Shown: positions 7,142 to 14,176, counted from the stretch's first letter. The stretch is DNA of 22,345 nucleotides from an uncultured bacterium (GCA_945910925.1 CAMDZX010000013.1:1-22345), one strand, 5' to 3'. The notes: generated by a model not told the origin, from the letters alone. A program made the numbers and translations.

Positions 7142-7504
7142 ATGATTGGTGTAGATATAGAAAATATTTCAAGGTTTAAAGATAAAGAATGTGCGTTTTA
7201 TGAACGTATCTTTACCAAATCAGAAATTGAATATTGCGAATCAAAAAGAAATCCTGCACCGCATTATGCTGCGCGTTTTTGTGCTAAAGAAGCCGTATTC
7301 AAAGCTCTTTCTTCTGCCGGTATTGGAAATATCCTTATAACTCAGATAGAAGTATATAACGATAAAAATGGCTCTCCTCACGTTCGATTACTTAATCCTG
7401 ATATGAAGTATAAGGTGCATATAAGTTTATCCCATGATAAAGAAAAAGCCATTGCTTTCGCAATGCTTTCACATGAGGTTTCTAGAGAAAATAATAATGT
7501 GTAG
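7142..7504 (+). CDS. acpS: Holo-[acyl-carrier-protein] synthase
   Basis: AcpS transfers 4'-phosphopantetheine from CoA to the conserved Ser of apo-ACP, activating fatty-acid synthesis; it is a cytoplasmic trimer. The 120-residue length is standard. The two family motifs are present: 'GVDIENISRF' at 3-12 (Mg2+-binding D5) and 'ARFCAKEAVFKAL' at 44-56 (E50 in the KEA motif, K54). The C-terminal 'VHISLSHDKEKAIAFAML' is also typical. There is no Shine-Dalgarno before the ATG; a perfect extended -10 ends six bases upstream, so the mRNA is probably leaderless. The gene is convergent with the minus-strand gene ending at 7512, only seven bases away, with no clear hairpin between. Confidence 0.97.
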   Translation: MIGVDIENISRFKDKECAFYERIFTKSEIEYCESKRNPAPHYAARFCAKEAVFKALSSAGIGNILITQIEVYNDKNGSPHVRLLNPDMKYKVHISLSHDKEKAIAFAMLSHEVSRENNNV

Positions 7505-7511
7505 TAATTCT

Positions 7512-7847
7512 TTATGCTGCAAAAATATTTTTCTTTGTTTCGTCAACGGTAAAATCTAATATTTCTGCATATTCTTGAGTTTCTCCTAAATTTCTTTTTG
7601 TCAGATTAAGTAGCTTTAAAGCAGCTTCTGATTTAAGGAAATTTAGTGTACTTGTTAACTCTTTGTTTAATTCAATATTAATATCCTGTTTATTTAATGC
7701 TTGCCCAACAGAACTTGGTTGATAAACATCAACAGCTGCAGTTTTCTTGATTGATGCGTTTTGTAGAATTTTCTTAACATTGTCACGCAATGCGAGCGTA
7801 TCAATCGTTGATTCATATTTAGTTTGATACACGAATTCTAATCCCAT
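7512..7847 (-). CDS. Unknown 111-residue protein
   Basis: Not recognised. It is a soluble, probably helical protein without signal peptide or membrane segment. Hydrophobic heptad-like residues run through 'LALRDNVKKILQNASI' and 'ELNKELTSTLNFLKSEAALKLLNLTKR'. The start at 7847 is supported by AAGGA about nine bases upstream and a second purine-rich AAGGG closer in. The upstream region (7848-7930) contains a direct repeat, GTAAACAT-acc-GTAAACAT on this strand, that might be a regulatory site. It is divergent from serS and convergent with acpS, so it is probably monocistronic. Codon use and AT content look like the neighbours, with no sign of transfer. Confidence 0.7.
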   Translation of the reverse strand: MGLEFVYQTKYESTIDTLALRDNVKKILQNASIKKTAAVDVYQPSSVGQALNKQDINIELNKELTSTLNFLKSEAALKLLNLTKRNLGETQEYAEILDFTVDETKKNIFAA

Positions 7848-7872
7848 TTCCCTTGTTCCTTTTCCTATATTT

Positions 7873-7891
7873 ATGTTTACGGTATGTTTAC
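7873..7891. repeat. Short direct repeat (possible operator) between the 7847 gene and serS
   Basis: ATGTTTAC occurs twice with a 3-base gap, so its period is 11 bases, about one helical turn. That is the spacing expected for a tandem regulator site. It lies 26-44 bases upstream of the minus-strand start at 7847. By chance alone one such pair is not improbable in a window of this size. Confidence 0.3.
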
Positions 7892-7967
7892 ATTAAAACT
7901 TTAGGATTTTATGATATTTTGTTACATTTGTTAATATATAATTGAAAATTGATTATAGTAAAAATAA

Positions 7968-7996
7968 TTGATTGTATTATATGTTTAATATAAAAT
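7968..7996 (+). promoter_or_regulatory. serS: Candidate serS promoter
   Basis: TTGATT (7968-7973), a 17-base spacer and TAAAAT (7991-7996), giving a leader of about 28 nt. I see no T-box elements in the 183-base intergenic region. Confidence 0.55.
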
Positions 7997-8030
7997 TCTT
8001 ATATGGAAATAGATAAGAAAGGGAAGAATT

Positions 8031-9296
8031 ATGCTAGATATTAAACTTATTAGAGAAAATCCGGAAAAAATTAATGAGTTATTAAAAAGACGTTCCCCTG
8101 ATTTATCTATTGATGAAGTAATAAAAATAGATGAAGAACGCAGAAAAGTTCAGACTGAAGCTGATGAATTACGTTCTAAGAGAAAAAATGATTCTCAAAA
8201 AATCGGAATGATGAAAAAAAACGGTGAAAATACAGATGCAATTCAGGAAGAAGTCAGAGCGTTAGGCGACAAAATAAAAGAATTGGAAGAAAAACAAATT
8301 GAATTGGATAATGCGCAAAGAAATCTTCTTTTGCATATTCCGAACATCCCTGACGAAACAACACCGATAGGTCCGACTGAGGATTACAATGTTGAAGTTG
8401 CAAGATGGGGAGAGCCTACCACATTTGATTTTGAACACAAGGCTCATTGGGATATATGTGAAGAAAAAAATCTCGTAGATTTTGAACGCGGGGTTAAACT
8501 TTCTCAATCAAGATTTACATTGTATAGAGGTAAAGGTGCTCGTTTAGAACGTGCAATTATTAACTTCTTCCTTGATGAACACACCGAAAATGAAGGTTAT
8601 GAAGAAATTCTTCCGCCATTTATGGCTAATGCAGCAACAATGACAGGTACAGGTCAACTCCCTAAGTTTAAAGAAGATATGTATAAATGTGTTGATGAAG
8701 ATTTGTATTTAATCCCAACTGCAGAAGTGCCTGTTACAAATATCTATGCGGGAGAAATCCTGTCTGAAGATGATTTGCCTAAGTATATGACTGCATATAC
8801 TCCGTGCTTTAGACGTGAAGCAGGTTCAGCGGGTAAAGATACCAGAGGTTTAATAAGAGTTCACCAGTTCAATAAAGTTGAAATGGTAAAACTTTGCACA
8901 CCTCAAACAAGTCCTGACGAACACGAAAAACTAACTAAAGACGGAGAAAGAATGTTAGAATTGCTTGGACTTCCGTATAGACGAGTAGCACTTTGTACTT
9001 CAGATATCGGCTTTTCCGCGAATAAGTGTTATGATTTAGAAGTTTGGATGCCTTCATATAATGCGTATAAAGAGATTTCAAGTTGTTCTAATTATGGCGA
9101 CTATCAGGCAAGACGTGCTAATATCAGATACAGAGATAAAGCAACGGGGAAAACGCAGTTCGTCCATACAATTAACGGCTCAGGGCTTGCTGTTGGCAGA
9201 ACCTTTGCCGCGATTCTTGAAAACTTCCAACAAGCAGACGGGACTGTTGTTATTCCGGAAGTTCTTAGAAAATATACTGGGTTTGATACATTATAG
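8031..9296 (+). CDS. serS: Seryl-tRNA synthetase
   Basis: A class II aminoacyl-tRNA synthetase that charges tRNA-Ser with serine using ATP. Its 421 residues are the normal bacterial length. Residues 1-105 form the long antiparallel coiled-coil arm that reads the tRNA-Ser variable arm ('DEERRKVQTEADELRSKRK', 'GDKIKELEEKQIELDNAQ'). The catalytic core has the serine-specific 'TAEVPVTN' (230-237), motif 2 'FRREAGSAGKDTRGLIRVHQF' (residues 260-280) and motif 3 with 'NGSGLAVGRTFAAILENFQ' (382-400). 'EISSCSNYGDYQARRANIRYR' spans 348-368. GGGAAG at 8021-8026 precedes the ATG. The last six bases overlap the 3' end of the convergent subtilase gene, and no separate terminator is visible. Confidence 0.98.
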   Translation: MLDIKLIRENPEKINELLKRRSPDLSIDEVIKIDEERRKVQTEADELRSKRKNDSQKIGMMKKNGENTDAIQEEVRALGDKIKELEEKQIELDNAQRNLLLHIPNIPDETTPIGPTEDYNVEVARWGEPTTFDFEHKAHWDICEEKNLVDFERGVKLSQSRFTLYRGKGARLERAIINFFLDEHTENEGYEEILPPFMANAATMTGTGQLPKFKEDMYKCVDEDLYLIPTAEVPVTNIYAGEILSEDDLPKYMTAYTPCFRREAGSAGKDTRGLIRVHQFNKVEMVKLCTPQTSPDEHEKLTKDGERMLELLGLPYRRVALCTSDIGFSANKCYDLEVWMPSYNAYKEISSCSNYGDYQARRANIRYRDKATGKTQFVHTINGSGLAVGRTFAAILENFQQADGTVVIPEVLRKYTGFDTL

Positions 9297-10589
9297 GATA
9301 TCTTTTAACATATCGTTTAGTGCAAGTTTTGCGACTCTAACCGGGGTCGAAAAACTTGTTCCCGATAGACTTGCATTACGAAGCTCGTAAACTCCGTTCA
9401 CCGGCTGACAGTCCGCAAGAGCATCGAATATTTTGCGTTTTCTCATTTGGAGGATATTCATTCTAGAATCTATTATTTTTTGTTTTTCTATCAATTCACT
9501 AATTGATAAATTGGGTGAGTATAGTTTTGATTTTTCACTGTAAAGATCTCTTATTCTGCCTTGTATGTTGTTTATGAACTTTGTGACTCTATCTACGGAT
9601 TTTCCGGCAAACATATTTTTTTGTAATTCCTTGAGATTAGATTTTGTCGGTACAAAATCTGTTCCCGGAAGTCCTGTTATATTTATTCCATGTGGTGTTG
9701 GACGCATTCTGTATTCCCCTACTTCATAGTGCTGAGTAAAGAAAGAATTTCTGGATGCGGAAAAAGTTGAAATAGAACCTGTATTAGGAGATAATGCACC
9801 TACACCTTCCAAGTTTTTATTTAATACCAATATCTGATTTGCCGCATTTTTTGCGTTATTAGGTTCATTCCCGCTCGCAAATAAAACTCTTGTGTGTTTA
9901 CCGATTTGGGATAAAAGCGAATTATCCTGTTGAAAACGCTTATCTGTTGAATACACGATACTACCGTTAGAACAATTAATAAAATCTATTTTTTCACCAT
10001 TATTTATTCGCTCTGCAATTTTCTTAAATTCCTCAAGATTTTTTCCGGTGAGAATATAAGAATCACCATGATTTATTTCTTCTATCTTTGCAAAAGGATT
10101 ATTTCGTCTTAAAAATGTAGACACAAGTTCTCCATGCGAAAGTCCATATCCGTCCTTTGTATCAAAGTTATCAAGTATTAATATTTTTTTAGGAGTAATT
10201 TCTGCATTTTTATGGAAAGAGCCGTCTTCATTAAGTATTTTTATGGCAATATTTCCGTTATCAAGTTCTTTTTCTTTTAACAAATGATATATTTTACCAT
10301 CTTTTGGATTTGTCCATACCGCTCTTTGATAACTCGCTTCAAGCGTTGTTGATGTAAGCCTCTTTAAATCTTCATGTGAAGCCTTTGGATATGTAAACTT
10401 TTTAGGAGATTTGACAGAGTGTATTGCAATCTTGTTGAGAGTTCTTGCCATTTGCATTTCGGGAGAAGAAAAACGCGGTAATTCATGCGCAACAGATTCA
10501 CTTTCGCGCATCGCTTTTTGAACAAATTTTAAAGATGGGCGTAATTCTGATGTTGTTGTTATAATTCCTGCTAACTTTGGGGTCATCAT
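9291..10589 (-). CDS. Compact subtilisin-like serine peptidase (S8 family), no signal peptide
   Basis: A 432-residue protein with a complete, though divergent, subtilase triad: D140 in 'ILILDNFD', H152 in 'GLSHGELVSTFL' and S412 in 'SLSGTSFSTPVRVAK' (the GTSxSxP motif). 'FINCSNGS' (203-210) matches the substrate-binding SLG region, and N241 in 'FASGN' matches the oxyanion-hole Asn. Asp and His are only 12 residues apart (32 in subtilisin), and residues about 318-395 form a helical insertion ahead of the Ser motif. The N-terminal ~130 residues are not recognised; they could be a propeptide or a targeting domain. There is no signal peptide. It starts ATGATG without a Shine-Dalgarno; TATAAT lies 2 and 5 bases upstream of the two ATGs, so a leaderless start at 10586 is possible. 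It is last in the murT-pdxJ direction and its stop overlaps serS. Confidence 0.75.
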   Translation of the reverse strand: MMTPKLAGIITTTSELRPSLKFVQKAMRESESVAHELPRFSSPEMQMARTLNKIAIHSVKSPKKFTYPKASHEDLKRLTSTTLEASYQRAVWTNPKDGKIYHLLKEKELDNGNIAIKILNEDGSFHKNAEITPKKILILDNFDTKDGYGLSHGELVSTFLRRNNPFAKIEEINHGDSYILTGKNLEEFKKIAERINNGEKIDFINCSNGSIVYSTDKRFQQDNSLLSQIGKHTRVLFASGNEPNNAKNAANQILVLNKNLEGVGALSPNTGSISTFSASRNSFFTQHYEVGEYRMRPTPHGINITGLPGTDFVPTKSNLKELQKNMFAGKSVDRVTKFINNIQGRIRDLYSEKSKLYSPNLSISELIEKQKIIDSRMNILQMRKRKIFDALADCQPVNGVYELRNASLSGTSFSTPVRVAKLALNDMLKDIL

Positions 10590-10591
10590 AT

Positions 10592-10597
10592 ATTATA
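10592..10597 (-). promoter_or_regulatory. Candidate -10 box abutting the subtilase start
   Basis: TATAAT on the minus strand, five bases before the second ATG of the subtilase gene. The -35 position holds only a T-rich run, so the promoter is uncertain; the gene may also be read through from pdxJ. Confidence 0.35.
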
Positions 10598-10622
10598 TAA
10601 AACAAAAAGTTAAAAAAAATTG

Positions 10623-10940
10623 CTAGTTATTTAATCTGCTTTCTTCTTGTTTTATATAATTACAATCACTTTCAAGTCTTTTATCCTCCATCGCATCAAT
10701 CAGTTCTTGAATATCTTTTATTTGTCCGAGTTCAAAACCTACTTCTGCAAGCAGAACACAATCGTTACATAATCTGTAATCTCCGTATTGAATAGAACCT
10801 GCAAGACACGCTTCTTCACCGCAGGCATCGCATTGGAAATATTCTGTTTCAGAATCGGGATTATCTTCTATGTCATCCTGTTTCATTTGAGCGACAACGA
10901 GCTGCATTTCTTTTACGACATCTTCTCTTGACTTATTCAT
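10623..10940 (-). CDS. Small zinc-ribbon protein
   Basis: A 105-residue acidic protein of unknown role. Residues 37-40 (CDAC) and 58-61 (CNDC) form a C-x2-C...C-x2-C pattern, 'CDACGEEACLAGSIQYGDYRLCNDC' in two pieces around a 17-residue loop, which is a typical treble-clef or zinc-ribbon metal site. The flanks are helical and charged. GGAGGG lies about nine bases before the ATG, inside the end of pdxJ, and the start overlaps the pdxJ stop by eight bases, so it is co-translated with pdxJ. It could be an adaptor or regulator; no catalytic residues are visible. The gap to the subtilase gene is 33 bases. Confidence 0.75.
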   Translation of the reverse strand: MNKSREDVVKEMQLVVAQMKQDDIEDNPDSETEYFQCDACGEEACLAGSIQYGDYRLCNDCVLLAEVGFELGQIKDIQELIDAMEDKRLESDCNYIKQEESRLNN

Positions 10941-11658
10941 TTAATTTACCCTCCGCTAAGTCCTTCATTTCTTTAACAGCCTGAGGTAAGCCTACGAATA
11001 CCGCTCTTGCAATAATACTATGACCGATATTTAATTCAACAAGATCAGGTATTTCATGCATTCTTTTGACGTTTTCATAGTTCAAACCGTGTCCCGCATT
11101 CACTTTTAATCCAAGAGTTTGTGCAAATGCAGCTGCTTCTTTTAAACTTTGGAAAGAAGCTTCTTCTCTTTCTGTTCCATAATCTTCAGAATATCTTCCT
11201 GTATGAAGTTCAATAAACTGTGCTCCCGTTTTGTATGAGGCGGATACTTGATTGATATCGGGGTCAATAAACATACTTACTTCAATACCGCGTTCTACAA
11301 GCGGTTTAACAAATGCAACTGCCCTTTCCAGTTGTCCTGCAACATCCAAACCGCCCTCTGTCGTTAATTCCTGACGTTTTTCAGGAACAATACATACTGC
11401 ATGCGGTCTAAGGTGAAGTGCAATATCTTGCATTTCATCTGTCATTGCCATTTCAAGGTTAAGTCTGGTTTTAGGTAACATTCTTATTGCTTCTACATCC
11501 GAATCCTTAATATGACGCCTGTCCTCTCTAAGATGAGTTGTTATGGATGCTACCCCCATATCCTTACAAATTCTTGCTGCGGTTATCACATCCGGGTCAA
11601 CTCCACCTCTGGCATTTCTCAATGTTGCAATGTGATCTATATTTACTCCTAAAAGCAT
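10933..11658 (-). CDS. pdxJ: Pyridoxine 5'-phosphate synthase
   Basis: PdxJ condenses 1-deoxy-D-xylulose 5-phosphate with 3-amino-2-oxopropyl phosphate to pyridoxine 5'-phosphate, the ring-closing step of DXP-dependent vitamin B6 synthesis. It is a cytoplasmic TIM barrel of usual length (241 residues). Conserved blocks are clear: 'GVNIDHIATLRNARGG' (4-19), 'ITTHLREDRRHI' (about 39-50), 'LNLEMA', 'CIVPEKRQELTTEGGLDV', 'FIDPD', 'ELHTGRY', 'NAGHGLNYEN' and 'LNIGHSIIARA'. AAGGAG overlaps the murT stop codon and lies seven bases before the ATG, so pdxJ is tightly linked to murT (two bases between stop and start) and to the zinc-ribbon gene (8-base overlap). Use of PdxJ fits cyanobacterial or proteobacterial lineages rather than Pdx1/Pdx2 organisms. 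Confidence 0.98.
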   Translation of the reverse strand: MLLGVNIDHIATLRNARGGVDPDVITAARICKDMGVASITTHLREDRRHIKDSDVEAIRMLPKTRLNLEMAMTDEMQDIALHLRPHAVCIVPEKRQELTTEGGLDVAGQLERAVAFVKPLVERGIEVSMFIDPDINQVSASYKTGAQFIELHTGRYSEDYGTEREEASFQSLKEAAAFAQTLGLKVNAGHGLNYENVKRMHEIPDLVELNIGHSIIARAVFVGLPQAVKEMKDLAEGKLNE

Positions 11659-11660
11659 TG

Positions 11661-12989
11661 TTAAACTCCTTTTTTATTATTAATATGTAATAACGCGGTA
11701 TATGTAGGCAGAATAGTAATACTGCTATTCTTTTGACTTTCTGTAGAAATATATTTTATAGCTTTATCAATATCTTTGATAACTTTTACATTTGTAATTT
11801 CAGCATATTTAAGTCTTACTGCGATATCATAAGCTCTTTTTCCCGATGTAACAATTGTTTTATTACATCCCTTTAATAATTCAAAATCCGTATCCCATAA
11901 CCATGACACATCTCTGCCATCAGCATAATTGTCGTTTATAATTATTAAAACATTTGAATTTAAATCAACAGTTTTCAAGACTTCACTCGCACCTGTAGGA
12001 TTTTTAATAAGTTGAATGATAGCTTTATGTCCATTAATATTTCTGATTTCACTTCTGCCAAATTCTGCTCTATATGTATTTAATGCACCTTGGATATCTG
12101 TAACACCCGTTTCAAAAGCAACTGCAATAGCGGCAAGAGCATTATAAGCGTTGTATAAACCGATAAGCGGGACATTAAATGTATAAAGTTGCTTGTTGAC
12201 AGTTAGGGTGATTTCAGATTTTGTATCATAGATTTTTACATCAGCATTGTATTTACATTCAGGACGTTTATATCCGCATTGACAGTAATAATGTCCCTGT
12301 TGTGCATAAAACCTTGTTTCATACTCAAGTTCTCTACCGCATAAAGGACAGGTAATATTTTCCATTGGCGCTTTAGATACAATGTTTTTGTTTACATATT
12401 CAATTTTATTAAATCCATAAAAAATAGGAGTTTTCCTTTTATTAGAAGTTTTAAATGAAACAACAAGAGGGTCATCCGCATTTAAAATCAATTGTAAATT
12501 ATTATTTTTATCAATTGCATTTTGAATTTTTTTTGCCGTAGTGCTTAGTTCTCCATATCTGTCCAGTTGGTCTCTGAATAAGTTGGTAACTACAAGATAA
12601 TCAGCACTGATATTGTCGTATAATTTTGTTAAATACGCTTCGTCTGATTCCAGTACGGCAAAATCATATTTTTTAAAAGGAGATAATGACAGAGCAAAGG
12701 TATTTGCTATACCTGTAAGCATGTTTGCACCCTTTGAATTATTGATAATTGTATTGTTGTTTAAGGCTATTAAATGGGATAATATCCCCGATGTAGTTGT
12801 TTTTCCGTTAGTACCGGTAACTGTAATAGTTGTCTTTATGTACTCGGAAACCTGCTTTAGAAAGTTTGGTTGAAGTTTTAGAACAATCATTCCAACCAAA
12901 GAGGTTCCTGAAGATTTTCCAAGGGTTTTGATACCAAAAGCCATTATTCTTGCAATTATTAATATTAAAAACAACTTTATCTTTTTCAT
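11661..12989 (-). CDS. murT: MurT-like lipid II isoglutaminyl synthase subunit (Mur ligase family, DUF1727)
   Basis: A Mur-ligase-family ATPase of 442 residues. MurT together with GatD amidates the alpha-carboxyl of D-Glu in lipid II, giving D-isoglutamine in peptidoglycan. Evidence in order: a hydrophobic N-terminus with 'LGKSSGTSLVGMIVLKLQP' (23-41, typical of MurT), P-loop 'TVTGTNGKTTTSG' (56-68), a four-cysteine ribbon C214-x2-C217...C236-x-C238 set in the Mur central domain, 'LIGLYNAYNALAA' (275-287), and in the DUF1727 C-terminal domain 'NPTGASEVL' (330-338) and 'NDNYADGRDVSWLWD' (352-366), the Asp-rich segment that contacts GatD in described complexes. GGAG lies eight bases before the ATG. 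The usual partner gatD is not next to it; pdxJ follows instead. This is odd, because MurT needs GatD for glutamine hydrolysis. Confidence 0.85.
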   Translation of the reverse strand: MKKIKLFLILIIARIMAFGIKTLGKSSGTSLVGMIVLKLQPNFLKQVSEYIKTTITVTGTNGKTTTSGILSHLIALNNNTIINNSKGANMLTGIANTFALSLSPFKKYDFAVLESDEAYLTKLYDNISADYLVVTNLFRDQLDRYGELSTTAKKIQNAIDKNNNLQLILNADDPLVVSFKTSNKRKTPIFYGFNKIEYVNKNIVSKAPMENITCPLCGRELEYETRFYAQQGHYYCQCGYKRPECKYNADVKIYDTKSEITLTVNKQLYTFNVPLIGLYNAYNALAAIAVAFETGVTDIQGALNTYRAEFGRSEIRNINGHKAIIQLIKNPTGASEVLKTVDLNSNVLIIINDNYADGRDVSWLWDTDFELLKGCNKTIVTSGKRAYDIAVRLKYAEITNVKVIKDIDKAIKYISTESQKNSSITILPTYTALLHINNKKGV

Positions 12990-13009
12990 GAATACTACTC
13001 CAAGTGGAT

Positions 13010-13038
13010 TTGCAATATTTTTTAACTACGTATATACT
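13010..13038 (+). promoter_or_regulatory. Promoter of the 13044 membrane-protein gene
   Basis: TTGCAA (13010-13015), a 17-base spacer and TATACT (13033-13038). The start codon at 13044 is five bases after the -10 box, so the mRNA would begin at or one base after the A of ATG. The promoter fills the 54-base divergent gap with murT. Confidence 0.65.
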
Positions 13039-13043
13039 ATTTC

Positions 13044-13436
13044 ATGATAGTACAAAAAGTAATTAATAACATGTTTTTTTTAGTAACCTTAGTTCTTATA
13101 ATACAGATTTTCATTTTAGCAATTTTTATTTCGACTTTGCTTAATCTTGATATAAAACTTTTGATGGCAGTTCAAGAATTCAAAGCTATAAATCTTTGGT
13201 TGAAAGGACAACAAGCAGATATAAATAAAATATTTTCCGATTTAACACTAATAATAAAAAAACGCTATAAAAGATTTGAATATCTCCATCGTTTGAATGC
13301 GATATTTAGTGTAATAGGTTTGATAGAGTGGTTGCTCTTTCCTGTGTTAAAACCTTGCGGTAAAAAATGTATGCTTGGCTATAAACTAACCAAGGTGATA
13401 GTAAAAGAGTTGTCAATGTATAAAAATATGGTATAA
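13044..13436 (+). CDS. Small membrane protein of unknown function
   Basis: A 130-residue protein with one strong N-terminal membrane segment (about residues 10-33, 'MFFLVTLVLIIQIFILAIF...') and a weaker hydrophobic stretch near 85-102 ('LNAIFSVIGLIEWLLFPVL'). Between them lies an amphipathic, basic helix region ('IKKRYKRFEYLHRL'). It is not recognised. There is no Shine-Dalgarno at the start; a good promoter ends five bases before the ATG, so a leaderless mRNA is likely. It is the first gene of a four-gene cluster with YtxH and DUF948-like proteins, which points to an envelope role. Its stop codon (13434-13436) lies inside the -10 box of the promoter for the next gene. Confidence 0.7.
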   Translation: MIVQKVINNMFFLVTLVLIIQIFILAIFISTLLNLDIKLLMAVQEFKAINLWLKGQQADINKIFSDLTLIIKKRYKRFEYLHRLNAIFSVIGLIEWLLFPVLKPCGKKCMLGYKLTKVIVKELSMYKNMV

Positions 13437-13437
13437 T
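13410..13437 (+). promoter_or_regulatory. Internal promoter for the first YtxH gene
   Basis: TTGTCA (13410-13415), a 16-base spacer and TATAAT (13432-13437) with the extended element TGG just ahead (13429-13431). It overlaps the last codons and stop of the upstream gene and would give a leader of about 12 nt carrying the AAGAGG ribosome site. Confidence 0.6.
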
Positions 13438-13455
13438 TTATTAAGAGGTAATAAA

Positions 13456-13767
13456 ATGAGTGAAAGAAAGTCTTCAATAGGTTTTGGTTTAGGTCTTTTG
13501 GCAGGCGTTGTGGGCGGTATTACTGCAGGACTCTTGTACGCCCCCGAATCAGGAGAAAAAGCAAGAACCAAGTTAAAGGATACAGTTTGTGACATTGCGG
13601 AAAAACATTCTCCGGAAGTTAACGAAGCTAAAAAACGAGCATTTGAATCTATTGATTTGTTCTGTTATAAAATTGAAAAGCAACTTAAAAAATTCAATAA
13701 CATGCTAAAATCCGAAAAGATGCGTAAAGCAAAAGAACTTGAAGATACAGAATACGATTTTAATTAG
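13456..13767 (+). CDS. YtxH domain protein
   Basis: A 103-residue protein with the YtxH signature: a Gly-rich membrane segment 'GFGLGLLAGVVGGITAGLLYAP' (residues 9-30) followed at once by 'ESGEKARTKLKD', then a charged, probably coiled-coil tail to the C-terminus. YtxH-family proteins are small membrane-anchored proteins linked to general stress in Bacillus; their biochemical role is unknown. AAGAGG (13443-13448) precedes the ATG. Its stop codon overlaps AGGAGG, which serves the next gene 12 bases on, so the two are in one operon. Confidence 0.85.
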   Translation: MSERKSSIGFGLGLLAGVVGGITAGLLYAPESGEKARTKLKDTVCDIAEKHSPEVNEAKKRAFESIDLFCYKIEKQLKKFNNMLKSEKMRKAKELEDTEYDFN

Positions 13768-13779
13768 GAGGATTGATTT

Positions 13780-14142
13780 ATGGATACTGCAAGTCTGTAT
13801 CAGGGGCTCACTTTTCTTGCTTGGACAAGTGTCGGGTTTCTCATTATTGTAGGTGCTTGCTTGGTCAAAGTTTTGCTTGATGTTTCAAAGTTAATGAAAG
13901 AAGTTAACGAAACAGCCTCTCTAATAAAGAACTCTGCAAAACCTATTTTAGCAGATATAACCGAATCTGTCGGAATTATCAATAAATTTGTTAAACGAAC
14001 CGAAACAAATGTAAACAGGTTTAAGAATATTTCCGGCAAATTGTCTAAAATAGCACTTGGTATGCTATCTAAAACATCAACATTATCAAAGCTTGTTTTT
14101 AAAGGAATCTTTGGTATAGTTAAAGCTTTTTTGAAAAAATAG
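13780..14142 (+). CDS. DUF948-like (YtxG-type) membrane protein
   Basis: A 120-residue protein with a single N-terminal membrane segment (about residues 7-33, 'LTFLAWTSVGFLIIVGACLVKVLLDV') followed by a long amphipathic helix with Asn/Thr/Lys ('VSKLMKEVNETASLIKNSAKPILADI'), the arrangement of DUF948/YtxG proteins. In Bacillus, ytxG sits next to ytxH in a sigma-B operon, and the same pairing here supports the call. A perfect AGGAGG (13766-13771) lies eight bases before the ATG and overlaps the stop of the upstream YtxH gene. The C-terminus is hydrophobic and basic ('LVFKGIFGIVKAFLKK'), perhaps membrane-associated. Confidence 0.7.
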   Translation: MDTASLYQGLTFLAWTSVGFLIIVGACLVKVLLDVSKLMKEVNETASLIKNSAKPILADITESVGIINKFVKRTETNVNRFKNISGKLSKIALGMLSKTSTLSKLVFKGIFGIVKAFLKK

Positions 14143-14162
14143 TTAATGTAGGCTAGTTATAT

Positions 14163-14176
14163 TGGTGCTGACACCA
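14163..14176. promoter_or_regulatory. Palindrome overlapping a -35 box (possible operator)
   Basis: TGGTG-CTGA-CACCA is a perfect 5-bp inverted repeat that covers the -35 of the promoter at 14168-14195. No T-run follows, so it is a poor terminator. A repressor site is the simplest alternative. Confidence 0.4.

Noticed and set aside
5656..7929. TTTGTTACATTT present upstream of both the transporter gene (5656) and serS (7918)
   Set aside because: In AT-rich DNA of this length many 12-base matches are expected by chance, and the two positions relative to the promoters differ.
7848..8030. Possible T-box riboswitch upstream of serS
   Set aside because: No T-box sequence, specifier hairpin or terminator/antiterminator pair can be seen in the 183-base gap.
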